Assembly: GCF_900114875.1 (NCBI RefSeq)
Contig: NZ_FPKW01000004.1
Span: 124,001-188,000, forward strand
From: Chryseobacterium limigenitum
GTDB lineage: Bacteria > Bacteroidota > Bacteroidia > Flavobacteriales > Weeksellaceae
Length of the DNA: 64,000 bases
Reading direction: 5' to 3'
Shown: one piece after another, positions 36,466-45,535 of the stretch
Layout of the letters: every line of letters begins with the position of its first letter
Position numbering within the stretch: position 1 is the stretch's first letter
Notes under the pieces: generated by a model
Databases searched by the model: none
What the model was told of the DNA's origin: nothing
The model's input: only the letters and a program-made list of their open reading frames with translations
Translations under genes and position numbers: made by a program

Positions 36466-36771
36466 GGGTAGGAAAGCAAGGAAAAAAAACATAGGGATGA
36501 AAGCGGACAGAGAAAATACCCGTCCTTCCGGTAGGTTCTATTTCAAGTGGTTTTGTCAGCTGACCGATGATCAAGCATCTGGGTTGGATTATACTTTTTC
36601 CTCTGCCGGTGTACTGCTTATAAAGATCACCATAATGAAAGATCATCTCCATACATCCATCGGGAACGACGAGTTGTTTTCCAGTTGTTCATCTACTGAA
36701 CTTTCCAGTGTCCAATAGCATTTTACAAATACCTCCAATTCCTGATGAGGCTCAAATGTCTGGTAATTCAT
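36466..36771 (-). pseudogene. N-terminal fragment of an AraC-type regulator (DUF6597 domain)
   Basis: From ATG 36771 the minus strand reads MNYQTFEPHQELEVFVKCYW and TLESSVDEQ. A frameshift then occurs near 36660. The next frame reads MEMIFHYGDLYKQYTGRGKS and IIQPRCLIIGQLTKPLEIEP, then GIFSVRFHPY. This is the sensor domain that precedes AraC HTH domains in Bacteroidetes. The HTH half is missing; the fragment ends at the RteC scrap. Confidence 0.7.
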
Positions 36772-36826
36772 CGGGTTTTAATTTCAATAAAAATAAAAAA
36801 AATCATCTAAACAAGATTTAAAAATA

Positions 36827-36857
36827 TTGAATAAAAGCCCCATAAACATTATATTTG
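36827..36857 (+). promoter_or_regulatory. Promoter of the histone-like gene
   Basis: TTG (36827-36829), a 20-base spacer and TATATTTG (36850-36857) match the flavobacterial TTG/TAnnTTTG promoter. The start codon follows 29 bases later. Confidence 0.6.
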
Positions 36858-36886
36858 CCGTCCAATTAATTTTAAATTATCACATT

Positions 36887-37063
36887 ATGAAAGAACTAAT
36901 CGAAAAGATCAACGCAGAATTTGAAGCATTTTCTGATGAAGCAAATCAGCAATCTGAGAAAGGGAACAAGGCTGCCGGGACAAGAGCAAGAAAATCTGCG
37001 CTTGAACTCAGCAAATTATTTAAAGACTTCAGAAAAGTTTCTGTTGAGGAATCAAAGAAATAA
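36887..37063 (+). CDS. Small histone H1/Hc1-like protein
   Basis: 58 residues from ATG 36887 (MKELIEKINAEFEAFSDEAN). It is helical and Lys/Arg-rich in GNKAAGTRARKSALELSKLF, a pattern shared with small H1-like proteins of Bacteroidetes. A clear promoter precedes it and a terminator follows, so it is a self-standing gene. DNA binding is presumed. Confidence 0.75.
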   Translation: MKELIEKINAEFEAFSDEANQQSEKGNKAAGTRARKSALELSKLFKDFRKVSVEESKK

Positions 37064-37078
37064 GAATGTTACAATACT

Positions 37079-37107
37079 GATCCCTGCAAGTTTTGTGGGG
37101 ATCTTTT
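37079..37107 (+). terminator. Terminator of the histone-like gene
   Basis: GATCCC (37079-37084) and GGGATC (37098-37103) form a stem followed by TTTT, 15 bases after the stop codon. Confidence 0.6.
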
Positions 37108-37211
37108 ATTGAACCCTATTTTTAGGAATTTCAAGATTTTAACAAATTTATTGTTGTAACTGAATCATGCCATTACCTGAAACAGATAGATGTACAAATT
37201 CTAATGAGCTA

Positions 37212-37479
37212 CTACAATTTATTAAGGTGCTGTTCCGCACAATCATGTAGAATTTTATCAATTTCGACATCAATCTCATTTGAAATATCACCCGTCCTAC
37301 CGAATCCAATCCTGCCTGTCCCGCTTTGTCCAAAATGTGATTATATAGGAATCATTCAGATCAATATTTTGTTCAGAAAGAAAATTTTTATGCTTCTCAT
37401 TGAGTTCCGCAATTTTAATTTCAACACATTCTGTAAATTTCTCAGCAGCACTTCCAAAAAACTGTTCTGTCAATCCCAT
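37212..37479 (-). pseudogene. Frameshifted small gene of about 90 codons
   Basis: From ATG 37479 the minus strand reads MGLTEQFFGSAAEKFTECVE to FWTKRDRQDWIR and a stop at 37297. The neighbouring frame continues without a gap as GRTGDISNEIDVEIDKILHD and CAEQHLNKL to a stop at 37212-37214. One base change of length would restore a single protein. I do not recognise the family; the smooth continuation is the evidence. About 100 bases before and 180 after show no gene. Confidence 0.5.
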
Positions 37480-37658
37480 CTTATTTTTTATTTTATGGTA
37501 AATATCGATATATTACCAAAAATATTCATTTCAAAAACTTAAAATCTTTTCGGTACTACGAAAAGGTAGTGATTTTATGTGATTCACAATTTTCAACTTT
37601 ACCCCAATAAAAGTTGATCAACTGTTCAAATCATTATTAACATCAAAAAATCACTGTT

Positions 37659-37940
37659 ATGAATATCGAAAGAACAGAATTTACCGCGTGGATGGAAAAA
37701 ATCATGGAACGATTTGACATCCTCAAAGAACAAGTGTCATCAAGCCAATCCCGATTTATTGAGATCGATGGAGAGGTGCTGCTTGACAATCAAGACGTAT
37801 TGCAACTCCTAAAGATCAGTTCAAGATCATTGCAACGGTACCGCACCGACAAAAAACTGCCATACTACACTATCAGTGGCAAATTGTATTACAAGCTGTC
37901 CGATGTCCATCAGCTCATCAGAGAATGTTTAAGTGCATAA
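37659..37940 (+). CDS. Helix-turn-helix (MerR/excisionase-like) protein of the conjugative element
   Basis: 93 residues. An N-terminal helical part is followed by an HTH_17-type domain (LLDNQDVLQLLKISSRSLQR, YRTDKKLPYYTISGKLYYKL). These small proteins occur at the start of Bacteroidetes conjugative-element modules, before the DUF3945 protein and topoisomerase, exactly as here. They probably control excision or transfer genes. Confidence 0.85.
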   Translation: MNIERTEFTAWMEKIMERFDILKEQVSSSQSRFIEIDGEVLLDNQDVLQLLKISSRSLQRYRTDKKLPYYTISGKLYYKLSDVHQLIRECLSA

Positions 37941-38035
37941 TGAAGTAGGACAGAAGCTGCCAAAGAAGTAGACAAAGTTCCAAATCAAAACAATCACCAG
38001 CCATCCCTCTACCTTCGTCGTACAAAATATCTGCT

Positions 38036-39499
38036 ATGGAAAAGAAGGTACAGAATGAAACCAATGAAACCAAGAAGATCAAGCCGGTATCTGACACCCT
38101 GCTTGTCCTGAACATTCAAACCAATGCGGTCGAGATGATCAAAGGAATCGACCAAGATGGAAATCTGCAAAAGTTCCCTCCTGACGAGAAAAAGGACAAT
38201 GACCAGTTGATCCGGGTTGACAAGCACGGTGATCTCTTCTCCAACTTCTTTTCCAATTTTTACCGCCAGCTTAAAAACCCTTCTCATTTCAATTTCTTCA
38301 AGGTCTCGGAATATAATGCGGTCAATACCGCGAAAGACCTTCAGCAGTATGTCGATCAGGCATCCCCTGAAGAAAAGGAAAAGCTGAAAGATTATGCAAT
38401 ACAATTAAAAAATACAAACCCATTAAAAAATCAGAATACAATGGAAAACAACACAGAAACTCAGGAGTACCGTTTCCAGCCTGAACAGATCGACTGGAAA
38501 ACTATGGAGAAATTCGGGCTTAACCAGGAGAAGCTTGAAAAAATGAATGCTATGGATCCTCTTCTCAGAGGCTTCAAAACCAATAATTTAATTCCCATTA
38601 CCATCAATTTGGGAACAGCGGTCAGCAAGATGGATGTCCGCCTATCACTCCAAACCGCAGACAACGGCGAAGTTGCCGTTAACCTGCACGGCATCCGCAA
38701 AGAGCCCAACTACAACCTCAAGTTTCTCGGTCACGAGTTCACCGATGAAGACAAAAAGAACCTCAAAGAAAGTGGGAATATGGGCAGGGTTGTCGATCTT
38801 GTCAATCCCAAGACCGATGAGATCATTCCTTCCGTGATCAGCCGTGACCGACTGACCAATGAACTGGTCGCTTACAGGGCTGAGTATATGAAGATCCCGG
38901 ATGAGATCAAGGGCATCAGATTGGATGACCACCAAAAACAAACATTGCTGGAAGGCAAGCCGCTTTATCTGGAAGGCATGACCTCCAAAAAAGGAGAATT
39001 GTTTGAAGCAACCGTTCAGTTCAATGCAGACAAGCGCTATGTCGAATTCATCTTCAACAACAACCAGAACCAGCAACAAAGCCAACAGCAGAAGCCATCC
39101 AATCAACAAGGTCAAGCTCAGAACAAAGGCGGGGAAGCCCCGAAAGTATTCCGAGGTAAGGAGCTTGATGATGCACAATATGAAAAGTTCAAAGCAGGGC
39201 AGACGGTGTATGTGGATGGTCTTGTTGACGGCAAAGGAAAAGCCTATCAAGGCTACATCACCTTCGACAAGGGAACTTCTAAAACAGATTTTTCTTTTAC
39301 CAACCCCAATAAATTGAAAGAGAAAGCCCAACCATCCGAAGACCATAAAACCCAAAAGGCAGTCAATTCAGATGGTAAAACCAATGAAGCCACCAAGAAT
39401 CTCAAAGAACCGTTGGAGTCTAAACAGCAGCAACCTGCCAACAAGCAACAGGAAGACCAGCAGAAAAAACCAACCAGATCCAAAGGACGCAAGATGTAA
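38036..39499 (+). CDS. DUF4099/DUF3945 domain protein of the conjugative element
   Basis: 487 residues. A DUF4099-like part is at about 140-210 (EQIDWKTMEKFGLNQEKLEK). Two DUF3945 repeats follow (about 215-345, YMKIPDEIKGIRLDDHQKQ, LLEGKPLYLEGM; and about 370-420, FRGKELDDAQYEKFKAGQTV). The tail is Gln/Lys-rich and low-complexity. It is a backbone gene of RteC/TraG-type elements, between the HTH gene and topB. Molecular role unknown, probably DNA processing. Confidence 0.88.
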   Translation: MEKKVQNETNETKKIKPVSDTLLVLNIQTNAVEMIKGIDQDGNLQKFPPDEKKDNDQLIRVDKHGDLFSNFFSNFYRQLKNPSHFNFFKVSEYNAVNTAKDLQQYVDQASPEEKEKLKDYAIQLKNTNPLKNQNTMENNTETQEYRFQPEQIDWKTMEKFGLNQEKLEKMNAMDPLLRGFKTNNLIPITINLGTAVSKMDVRLSLQTADNGEVAVNLHGIRKEPNYNLKFLGHEFTDEDKKNLKESGNMGRVVDLVNPKTDEIIPSVISRDRLTNELVAYRAEYMKIPDEIKGIRLDDHQKQTLLEGKPLYLEGMTSKKGELFEATVQFNADKRYVEFIFNNNQNQQQSQQQKPSNQQGQAQNKGGEAPKVFRGKELDDAQYEKFKAGQTVYVDGLVDGKGKAYQGYITFDKGTSKTDFSFTNPNKLKEKAQPSEDHKTQKAVNSDGKTNEATKNLKEPLESKQQQPANKQQEDQQKKPTRSKGRKM

Positions 39500-39550
39500 T
39501 CAAATACTGACAATTAAAAAATAAATTCCAACCATAATAAATCCAATCCT

Positions 39551-41674
39551 ATGAAAGCCATTATCGCAGAAAAGCCCAGTGTCGCAAGAAAGATCGCGCA
39601 ATTGTTAAATGCCAACGAAAGAAAAGACGGTTACCTGGAGGGCAACGGTTACTGCATAACCTGGGCATTAGGACATCTGGTGTCTTTGGGAATGCCGGAA
39701 GATTATGGTATAAGAGGCTTTGACAAAGCCTCTTTGCCTATCTTTCCAGATCCGTTCTTATTGATCCCAAGACCTATCAAGAAGCAAAACCAAAAAGGCT
39801 ATCAGCCTGATCCTTCCGCACTCAAACAATTAAAGATCATACAAAATGTCATCAAACGATGCGACAGTATCATCGTTGCTACCGATGCAGGAAGGGAAGG
39901 TGAGTTGATCTTCCGATACATCTACCACTACCTCCAATGTAAGAAACCTTTTGAAAGGCTATGGATAAGTTCTCTTACAGAAAAAGCCATACAGGAAGGT
40001 TTCAAAAATCTTCAGCCAGGTTCCGCATTCGAAGGATTGTATCAGGCAGCCAAAGCCAGAAGCGAAGCCGACTGGCTGGTTGGCATCAATGCCACTCAGG
40101 CATTGAGCATTGCTGCTAACCAGGATGTTTATTCCTTAGGCAGGGTACAGACCCCGACACTTGCTTTGATCTGCAAACGATATGAAGACCATGAAAATTT
40201 CACGCAGAAAAAATACTGGCAGATTCAGTTGAAGCATCGCAAAGAATATCTGGATTTCACCAGCCAATCTGCCGAACAGTGGGAGGACAAAAAACAGGCA
40301 GAACAAATCCTAAGATCCATAGAAAGAGAGGGCAGGGCCACTGTTGAGAATGTCTCAAGCCAAACTGTAAAAGAACAATCACCCTTACTTTTTGACCTGA
40401 CCGAACTTCAGAAGGAGGCCAACAGAAAGCTGGGGTTGTCAGCTGATGAGGTCTTGCAAACGGCACAGTCACTTTATGAAAAGAGATTCATTACCTATCC
40501 AAGAACCGGCAGCAAATACATTCCTGAAGACCTTTGGGCTGAGATCCCGGAACTGGTCAGAATCCTCAATACGGTCGATCAATTCAAACCGGCTATTTCA
40601 ACTCTCAAATTTGGCAACTTTAACAAGCGGATGGTCAATGACCTCAAGGTGACCGATCACCACGGGCTCCTCATGACTACAAAAATACCATCGGCACTCA
40701 CCGCAACGGAGAAAGCCATTTACGATATGATTGCCTACCGTTTACTGGAATCACTTTCAGAACATTGTTCCAAACAGGTCAGTCATATCACGATCAAAGT
40801 CCATCATTATGAATTCAGCATTAAAGGATCAAAAATACTCACCAAAGGCTGGCGGGCCATCAAAGGCATCCTCTCAGATCACAACAGCAATAACAGCAAA
40901 AATAACGACAGCACTTCCAATAACCATAACGTCGAAGAAACACTCATTGAACTGCCGGAAATGAAGATCGGGGATGAGTTGAAGATCTCCCAAGCAGATC
41001 TACAGGAAAAGATAACCCAACCGCCCAAACTGTACAGTGAGGCAGATTTGTTGTCAGTAATGGAAAATGCAGGAAGATCGATCGAAGACAAAGAAGCTCA
41101 GAAAGCGATTTCGAACATTGGAATAGGTACACCCGCCACCAGAGCCTCCATTATTGAAACCCTGCTCAGCAGAAACTACATCATCCGAAAAAGCAAGACT
41201 CTAGTACCAACCGAAAAAGGAATCAAAGTTTACCATCTGGTCAAAGATAAAAAGATAGCCAATGTACAGATGACCGCAGAGTGGGAGATGGCATTGGATA
41301 AGATCGAAAACAGCAAACTCGATGCAAAACAATTCATCACCGATATCAAAGACTACACAACAGAGATCACCAAAGAACTATTATCACTCTCAATTCATCA
41401 AGAAAACATTCCCGAACTCAAATGCCCAAAATGCCAGCAGCAAAATCTCATCATCAAAGACAAGATCATCAAATGTCCAGATGAGCAATGCAAGTGGATG
41501 CAGTTCAGAACTGTTTGCGGAATACAGCTCAGTATAGAACAGATCACTTCACTCATCAACAATGGAAAAAGCCCGCTAATCAGAAACATGAAGGCCAAAA
41601 ACGGCAAAAAGTTCAGTGCCTATATTGTTTTAAACGATGATTATAAAACAATATTTGACTTTTCGGAAAAGTAA
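39551..41674 (+). CDS. topB: Type IA DNA topoisomerase III
   Basis: 707 residues. An N-terminal Toprim domain (KAIIAEKPSVARKIAQLLNA, VATDAGREGELIFRY) is followed by the type IA core with active-site Y316 in FITYPRTGSKYI. A C-terminal Cys-rich zinc segment follows (CPKCQQQ, then CPDEQC). It relaxes or decatenates DNA, probably during transfer of the element. It follows the DUF3945 gene by 51 bases. Confidence 0.95.
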   Translation: MKAIIAEKPSVARKIAQLLNANERKDGYLEGNGYCITWALGHLVSLGMPEDYGIRGFDKASLPIFPDPFLLIPRPIKKQNQKGYQPDPSALKQLKIIQNVIKRCDSIIVATDAGREGELIFRYIYHYLQCKKPFERLWISSLTEKAIQEGFKNLQPGSAFEGLYQAAKARSEADWLVGINATQALSIAANQDVYSLGRVQTPTLALICKRYEDHENFTQKKYWQIQLKHRKEYLDFTSQSAEQWEDKKQAEQILRSIEREGRATVENVSSQTVKEQSPLLFDLTELQKEANRKLGLSADEVLQTAQSLYEKRFITYPRTGSKYIPEDLWAEIPELVRILNTVDQFKPAISTLKFGNFNKRMVNDLKVTDHHGLLMTTKIPSALTATEKAIYDMIAYRLLESLSEHCSKQVSHITIKVHHYEFSIKGSKILTKGWRAIKGILSDHNSNNSKNNDSTSNNHNVEETLIELPEMKIGDELKISQADLQEKITQPPKLYSEADLLSVMENAGRSIEDKEAQKAISNIGIGTPATRASIIETLLSRNYIIRKSKTLVPTEKGIKVYHLVKDKKIANVQMTAEWEMALDKIENSKLDAKQFITDIKDYTTEITKELLSLSIHQENIPELKCPKCQQQNLIIKDKIIKCPDEQCKWMQFRTVCGIQLSIEQITSLINNGKSPLIRNMKAKNGKKFSAYIVLNDDYKTIFDFSEK

Positions 41675-41693
41675 AAGCGATGTTAAATGTATT

Positions 41694-41807
41694 ATGAAAA
41701 CAATGATGTCCTACTTCTTTTCCAAGACAACACTCAAACTGGGAATCATCACTTCAGTATTCTTATTCTTCGGATCAAGTTTCAGCGTCCTGTTCATAAT
41801 TTCTTAG
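41694..41807 (+). CDS. Short hydrophobic frame after topB, probably a truncated backbone gene
   Basis: 37 codons (MKTMMSYFFSKTTLKLGIIT, SVFLFFGSSFSVLFIIS). It has one membrane helix and codon use like the element backbone. It stops exactly where the DNA turns strongly AT-rich. It may be the first part of a gene cut by the cargo insertion, or a small membrane protein. Confidence 0.4.
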   Translation: MKTMMSYFFSKTTLKLGIITSVFLFFGSSFSVLFIIS

Positions 41808-42055
41808 GGCAGGCTCATACAGTTAAGTGTAATTTCTACCAAACTATCCTCTACTGTCAGAAAATAACTTATGCTTCAAAATCCAACACAGCTAAAGGAT
41901 ATTGTATATTATTCTTTGAATTTTTTTTGTAAATAAAACAATTTCAAAAAAAAATATCCAAAGTACGGTTTCCCATAATTTTAGGACAATTATTTTTAAT
42001 ATATTTGAATCATGTTGTGATATATTTTCAGCATTAAAAACTAACAACCAAAAAA
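41808..42055. other. Junction DNA between element backbone and AT-rich cargo
   Basis: About 250 bases with no gene. Base composition drops in GC here. TATATTTG at about 42000-42007 could be a minus-7 element for the next gene. No inverted repeat marking an insertion sequence was seen. Confidence 0.4.
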
Positions 42056-42663
42056 ATGAATTATCTTGAGATTAGCTCCTTTATTGAGGCTAAGAAAAAA
42101 CGTAAGGCTCATATACAAAATGAACTTCGATATGTAAATACTCTAACCTCTCACTTAAAAGCAGAAAAACCTGTTAAGTGGTATAACAATTTTTACTACA
42201 TAGTTAAAAGATCTATTTTTATCACTTTATCAATACTGTTACTCATTGTATTGATAAGTAGTTTTACACATCAAAATTCTTATAAAGATTATTTCTCTAA
42301 CCATTTTGAAGGTATTATTTTCGAAAGTCTCAATGATACTTTTGGTAGCCATCGTTCAGTAACAGTTTTATCAACCATTGCAGTAGATTCTCAAATGATG
42401 CAAGCAGTTATTTCAAAACCTGTCAGAGAAGATATTCAAAAAAATATAAGTTCTAAGATTTACAACTACTCACTTCTGACCGGAAGGATTATTTTCTGTT
42501 GACTGTGATTTTATTTTGGTATATCGCTAGATTGACGAGAAAACTTCATTTAAAAAACAAACTGATTTCTGATTATTATGATTCTAATGTTACGATTGTT
42601 AACATTTACAAAGAAGTAATTCAGGAGCAGAATTTTGAAATTGAGTTTTTGACTAAGGCATAG
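42056..42663 (+). pseudogene. Frameshifted two-helix membrane protein gene
   Basis: ATG 42056 encodes 148 residues: a charged helical N terminus, a membrane helix (about 50-70, SIFITLSILLLIVLISSFTH), then a soluble part, ending abruptly in a stop at 42500-42502. A frame shifted near 42480 continues LLTVILFWYIARLTRKLHLK, a second membrane helix, and ends at 42663. One indel explains the break. The upstream product alone lacks its second anchor. Family not recognised. Confidence 0.6.
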
Positions 42664-42687
42664 AAGAATTAAATCTAATCTTAATAT

Positions 42688-43065
42688 ATGGATAATAGAG
42701 TACGCCGCTTTTTAATTGAATTAGCAAGAAATAAATTAAACCCGACAATTACTTATCAAAAACTATCGGATGCCTGTAAATTAAATTTAAATATGCAGGA
42801 CAATCCACATGATAGAATTATTATCGGTAACATTCTCGGTGAGATTTCCGAATATGAACATGAAAATAAAAGACCGCTTTTAAGTGCACTCGTCATTAGA
42901 CTTTCAGATGGTGAAGAAGGTGAAGGCTTTTATAGATTAGCCGAAAGGTTAGTTTATGGAAATGTTAAAAAGTTGAAGAGTGACTTTTTTGAATATAAAC
43001 AAATCAATTTAAGTGTTGATTATTGGAATAATGAAACTAATTATTTAAAATTTAAAGATATTTAA
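42688..43065 (+). CDS. Hypothetical protein of the AT-rich cargo
   Basis: 125 soluble residues (MDNRVRRFLIELARNKLNPT, ITYQKLSDACKLNLNM). The central ISEYEHENKRPLLSALVIRL and GEGFYRLAERL look like a conserved small domain that I have no characterised name for. It precedes the membrane protein gene by one base and forms an operon with it. Presence in a defence-type cargo suggests an accessory role. Confidence 0.6.
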   Translation: MDNRVRRFLIELARNKLNPTITYQKLSDACKLNLNMQDNPHDRIIIGNILGEISEYEHENKRPLLSALVIRLSDGEEGEGFYRLAERLVYGNVKKLKSDFFEYKQINLSVDYWNNETNYLKFKDI

Positions 43066-43066
43066 A

Positions 43067-43768
43067 ATGGAAGAAAATAATTTTAAGTGTGATGCAGAAG
43101 ATGAAAAAAAATATAAAAGTGAATGCTATAAAGAAATGAAATGGCGTTATGAAACCATCATAAAAGCAAGAAATTTTCATTATGAGAATTTTAATAAATG
43201 GATGACTTACTTTTATGTAATGATAGGTGCCTTATTTGTCGGAGTATCATATTTAGTTAGTAAAGGTGCAGATTCGACATATGGAAATTCATTAGATTTT
43301 ATTTTGTTTATTGGATTTGTTGTCAGCTTATTTTGGCATTGGGCAAATAAAGGCTATTACTATTGGAATATCAACTTTATCACTTTAGTAAATCATTACG
43401 AAAAAAATATTCTAAAATTTAAGGAAGAAGAGAGAATCTATTTTGTGTTTGCAAATAAGTCAAAAAGTGATTATATAAATCCTGTCGGAGGCGCTAACAT
43501 ATCAACTTCTAAGTTATCAATCTTGCTTTCTTTTATTATAACTTGTTTTTGGGGAATAGCTTTTCTTAATATAAAATTATATTCTTATGTCAACAATGAT
43601 AAAGTCTTATACTTAATAAGTACCGTCTGTACTCTTTTTGCAGTATTCGGTTTAAGTGAAATTGTATCTAAAAAATTATTGAGCAGTTATCATAAACATT
43701 TTCCCGATTTGCAGATAAAAACAGAATCTGATAATAATTATAGACCCTCCAAGGAAATAATTACATGA
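43067..43768 (+). CDS. RipA-like multi-helix membrane protein
   Basis: 233 residues. A charged N terminus with KWRYETIIKARNFHYENFNK is followed by two membrane helices (about 48-65, 72-95) and two more near 145-165 and 175-195. The helix pair after an (E/K)AR(N/K)FHxE segment resembles RipA-type octameric membrane proteins. It pairs with the small gene before it. A membrane effector or sensor role in the cargo is possible but unproven. Confidence 0.5.
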   Translation: MEENNFKCDAEDEKKYKSECYKEMKWRYETIIKARNFHYENFNKWMTYFYVMIGALFVGVSYLVSKGADSTYGNSLDFILFIGFVVSLFWHWANKGYYYWNINFITLVNHYEKNILKFKEEERIYFVFANKSKSDYINPVGGANISTSKLSILLSFIITCFWGIAFLNIKLYSYVNNDKVLYLISTVCTLFAVFGLSEIVSKKLLSSYHKHFPDLQIKTESDNNYRPSKEIIT

Positions 43769-44009
43769 TATTGGATACCAATGATAGTGATGTGAATATT
43801 CGTATTTCTTCTTAAGGTTGTCATATTTAAGCGCAATGTTTAATATTTATATTTGAAAAACTTTCGTCGTCAATCTTTTCATTTCAAAATATAAATTTAA
43901 GATGATTTGTTTACAATCGGCTAAAAGCTAAAATTTTCCTCTCAAAATATTGGATTTAAGCAAATTATTGTTATATTAACTAAGGCATAATTTCATATTT
44001 TTGCAAAAC

Positions 44010-44435
44010 ATGGATAAACATAGTAAAGAAGTAAGAAGCTTTAATATGAGTCAGGTAAAATCTAAAGATACAAAGCCTGAAATCTTGGTAAGAAAGTTTT
44101 TGTTTTCAAAAGGTTTAAGATATAGATTATATGACAAGAAACTATCCGGTAAGCCGGATATTGTCTTGCCGAAATATAAAACAGTAATATTCATACAGGG
44201 ATGTTTTTGGCATGGACATGAGAATTGTAAATATGCATCAATACCAAAAACAAGAACGGAGTTTTGGTTAAACAAAATTGAAGGAAACATAAAAAGAGAT
44301 AAGTCTAGCATTCAAAAATTGATCGATGAAGATTGGAATGTTTTGCAAGTTTTCACGTGTGAGTTAAAAAAAGATAAGAGAGAACAAACATTGAATAATG
44401 TTTTGAAAAATATAGAAAGTCAATTTAACAGTTGA
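44010..44435 (+). CDS. vsr: Vsr-type (very short patch repair) DNA endonuclease
   Basis: 141 residues from ATG 44010; an in-frame TTG three codons earlier is less likely. It has the Vsr signature (SFNMSQVKSKDTKPEILVRK) with active-site residues D50 in SGKPDIVLP and H68/H70 in GCFWHGHENC, and zinc-site cysteines and histidines nearby. In classical systems Vsr nicks T:G mismatches left by deaminated 5-methylcytosine. In defence operons the fold also serves as a restriction nuclease. It is the first gene of an overlapping operon with a C5 methyltransferase. TATTTTTG at 43996-44003 may be its minus-7 element. Confidence 0.92.
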   Translation: MDKHSKEVRSFNMSQVKSKDTKPEILVRKFLFSKGLRYRLYDKKLSGKPDIVLPKYKTVIFIQGCFWHGHENCKYASIPKTRTEFWLNKIEGNIKRDKSSIQKLIDEDWNVLQVFTCELKKDKREQTLNNVLKNIESQFNS

Positions 44436-44443
44436 TTTATAGT

Positions 44444-45535
44444 ATGGCAAATAAAGAGAATAATAAAATAGAAAAAAATCACGGTTTAAAAGTTGTAGAT
44501 TTTTTCTGTTCCGGAGGCGGCATGAGCTCCGGAATGCAAAACGCAGGTATAAAAGTTATTGCCGGAATTGATTATGATATCAATTGCAAAGAAACTTATG
44601 AGGCGAACATAGAAGGTGCCAAATTTATACATGCTGATGCATTTGATTACACAGAACAAGAACTTGAACAAGAATTAAATCTTCAGAGAAATGATGATGA
44701 TTTAATTTTGATAGGTTGCAGTCCTTGTCAGTTTTGGAGTATTATTAATACTGACCGACAAAAGTCCAGTAAATCAAAAAGTCTTTTGAATGAGTTCAGG
44801 AGATTTGTAGAGTATTTTAATCCTGGATATGTCATTGTTGAAAATGTACCGGGCGTATTAAGAAGAAAGGAGGAAAGCGGGTTAGATAATTTTATTGAAT
44901 GGTTAAACCAGCAAGGATACCGAGTGCATTGTAATATTCATAATGTGAAAGAATATGGTGTACCACAAAACAGAAAAAGATTAACACTCATTGCCAATCG
45001 AATTTCTGATATAGAATTAGAGCCTGTAAAACATAAAGGGGAAAAGTTAACTGTTTATGATGTCATCGGCGAACATAACGGTTTTCCGAAAGTTGATGCA
45101 GGACATAAAGATTCAAGTGATTTTATGCATACCGTGGCAGGGCTTAAACAAATAAATATTGACCGACTAAATCTAACTGAAAAAGATGGTGGCGATAGGA
45201 TGGCATATGTAAAGGATGAAGGTTTAGCACCAAAATGTCATAAGGATGACCTTTTAAATTTTAAAGATACTTACGGAAGAATGTGGTGGCACAGGCAATC
45301 TCCAACGATAACTACTAAATTTTTTAGTATCTCAAACGGAAGGTTTGCACATCCAGAAGAGAACCGAGCTATTTCATTACGAGAAGGTGCTGTTTTGCAA
45401 ACTTTTTCGAAGGACTACATATTTAAAACAACAAGCATTGCTAATACTGCAAGGATGATAGGTAATGCTGTTCCTCCGAAATATGCTACCTCTATTGCGA
45501 AATCAATTATAAAAAATCATCTAAATGCAATTTAG
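44444..45535 (+). CDS. dcm: DNA (cytosine-5-)-methyltransferase
   Basis: 363 residues from ATG 44444. Motif I is DFFCSGGGMSSGMQNAGI. Motif IV is GCSPCQFWS with catalytic C95 (S-P-C-Q in place of P-P-C-Q). Motif VI is ENVPGV, VIII is VPQNRKRLTLIA, and X is GNAVPPKYA. It transfers a methyl group to cytosine C5 in a specific DNA site set by the variable region near 220-300. It begins 8 bases after the vsr stop and overlaps the ATPase gene by 11 bases. A matching restriction gene of classical type is absent. Confidence 0.94.
   Translation: MANKENNKIEKNHGLKVVDFFCSGGGMSSGMQNAGIKVIAGIDYDINCKETYEANIEGAKFIHADAFDYTEQELEQELNLQRNDDDLILIGCSPCQFWSIINTDRQKSSKSKSLLNEFRRFVEYFNPGYVIVENVPGVLRRKEESGLDNFIEWLNQQGYRVHCNIHNVKEYGVPQNRKRLTLIANRISDIELEPVKHKGEKLTVYDVIGEHNGFPKVDAGHKDSSDFMHTVAGLKQINIDRLNLTEKDGGDRMAYVKDEGLAPKCHKDDLLNFKDTYGRMWWHRQSPTITTKFFSISNGRFAHPEENRAISLREGAVLQTFSKDYIFKTTSIANTARMIGNAVPPKYATSIAKSIIKNHLNAI

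Noticed and set aside
36365..36718. 117-codon open frame as one intact gene
   Set aside because: Only the first 33 codons resemble RteC; the rest is the antisense of a decayed AraC sensor domain.
38645..39355. 236-codon minus-strand frame
   Set aside because: It lies fully antisense to the well-supported DUF3945 gene, has no family match and no ribosome site.
41687..41932. 81-codon frame after topB
   Set aside because: Low-complexity sequence without similarity; a different frame (41694-41807) has backbone-like codon use.
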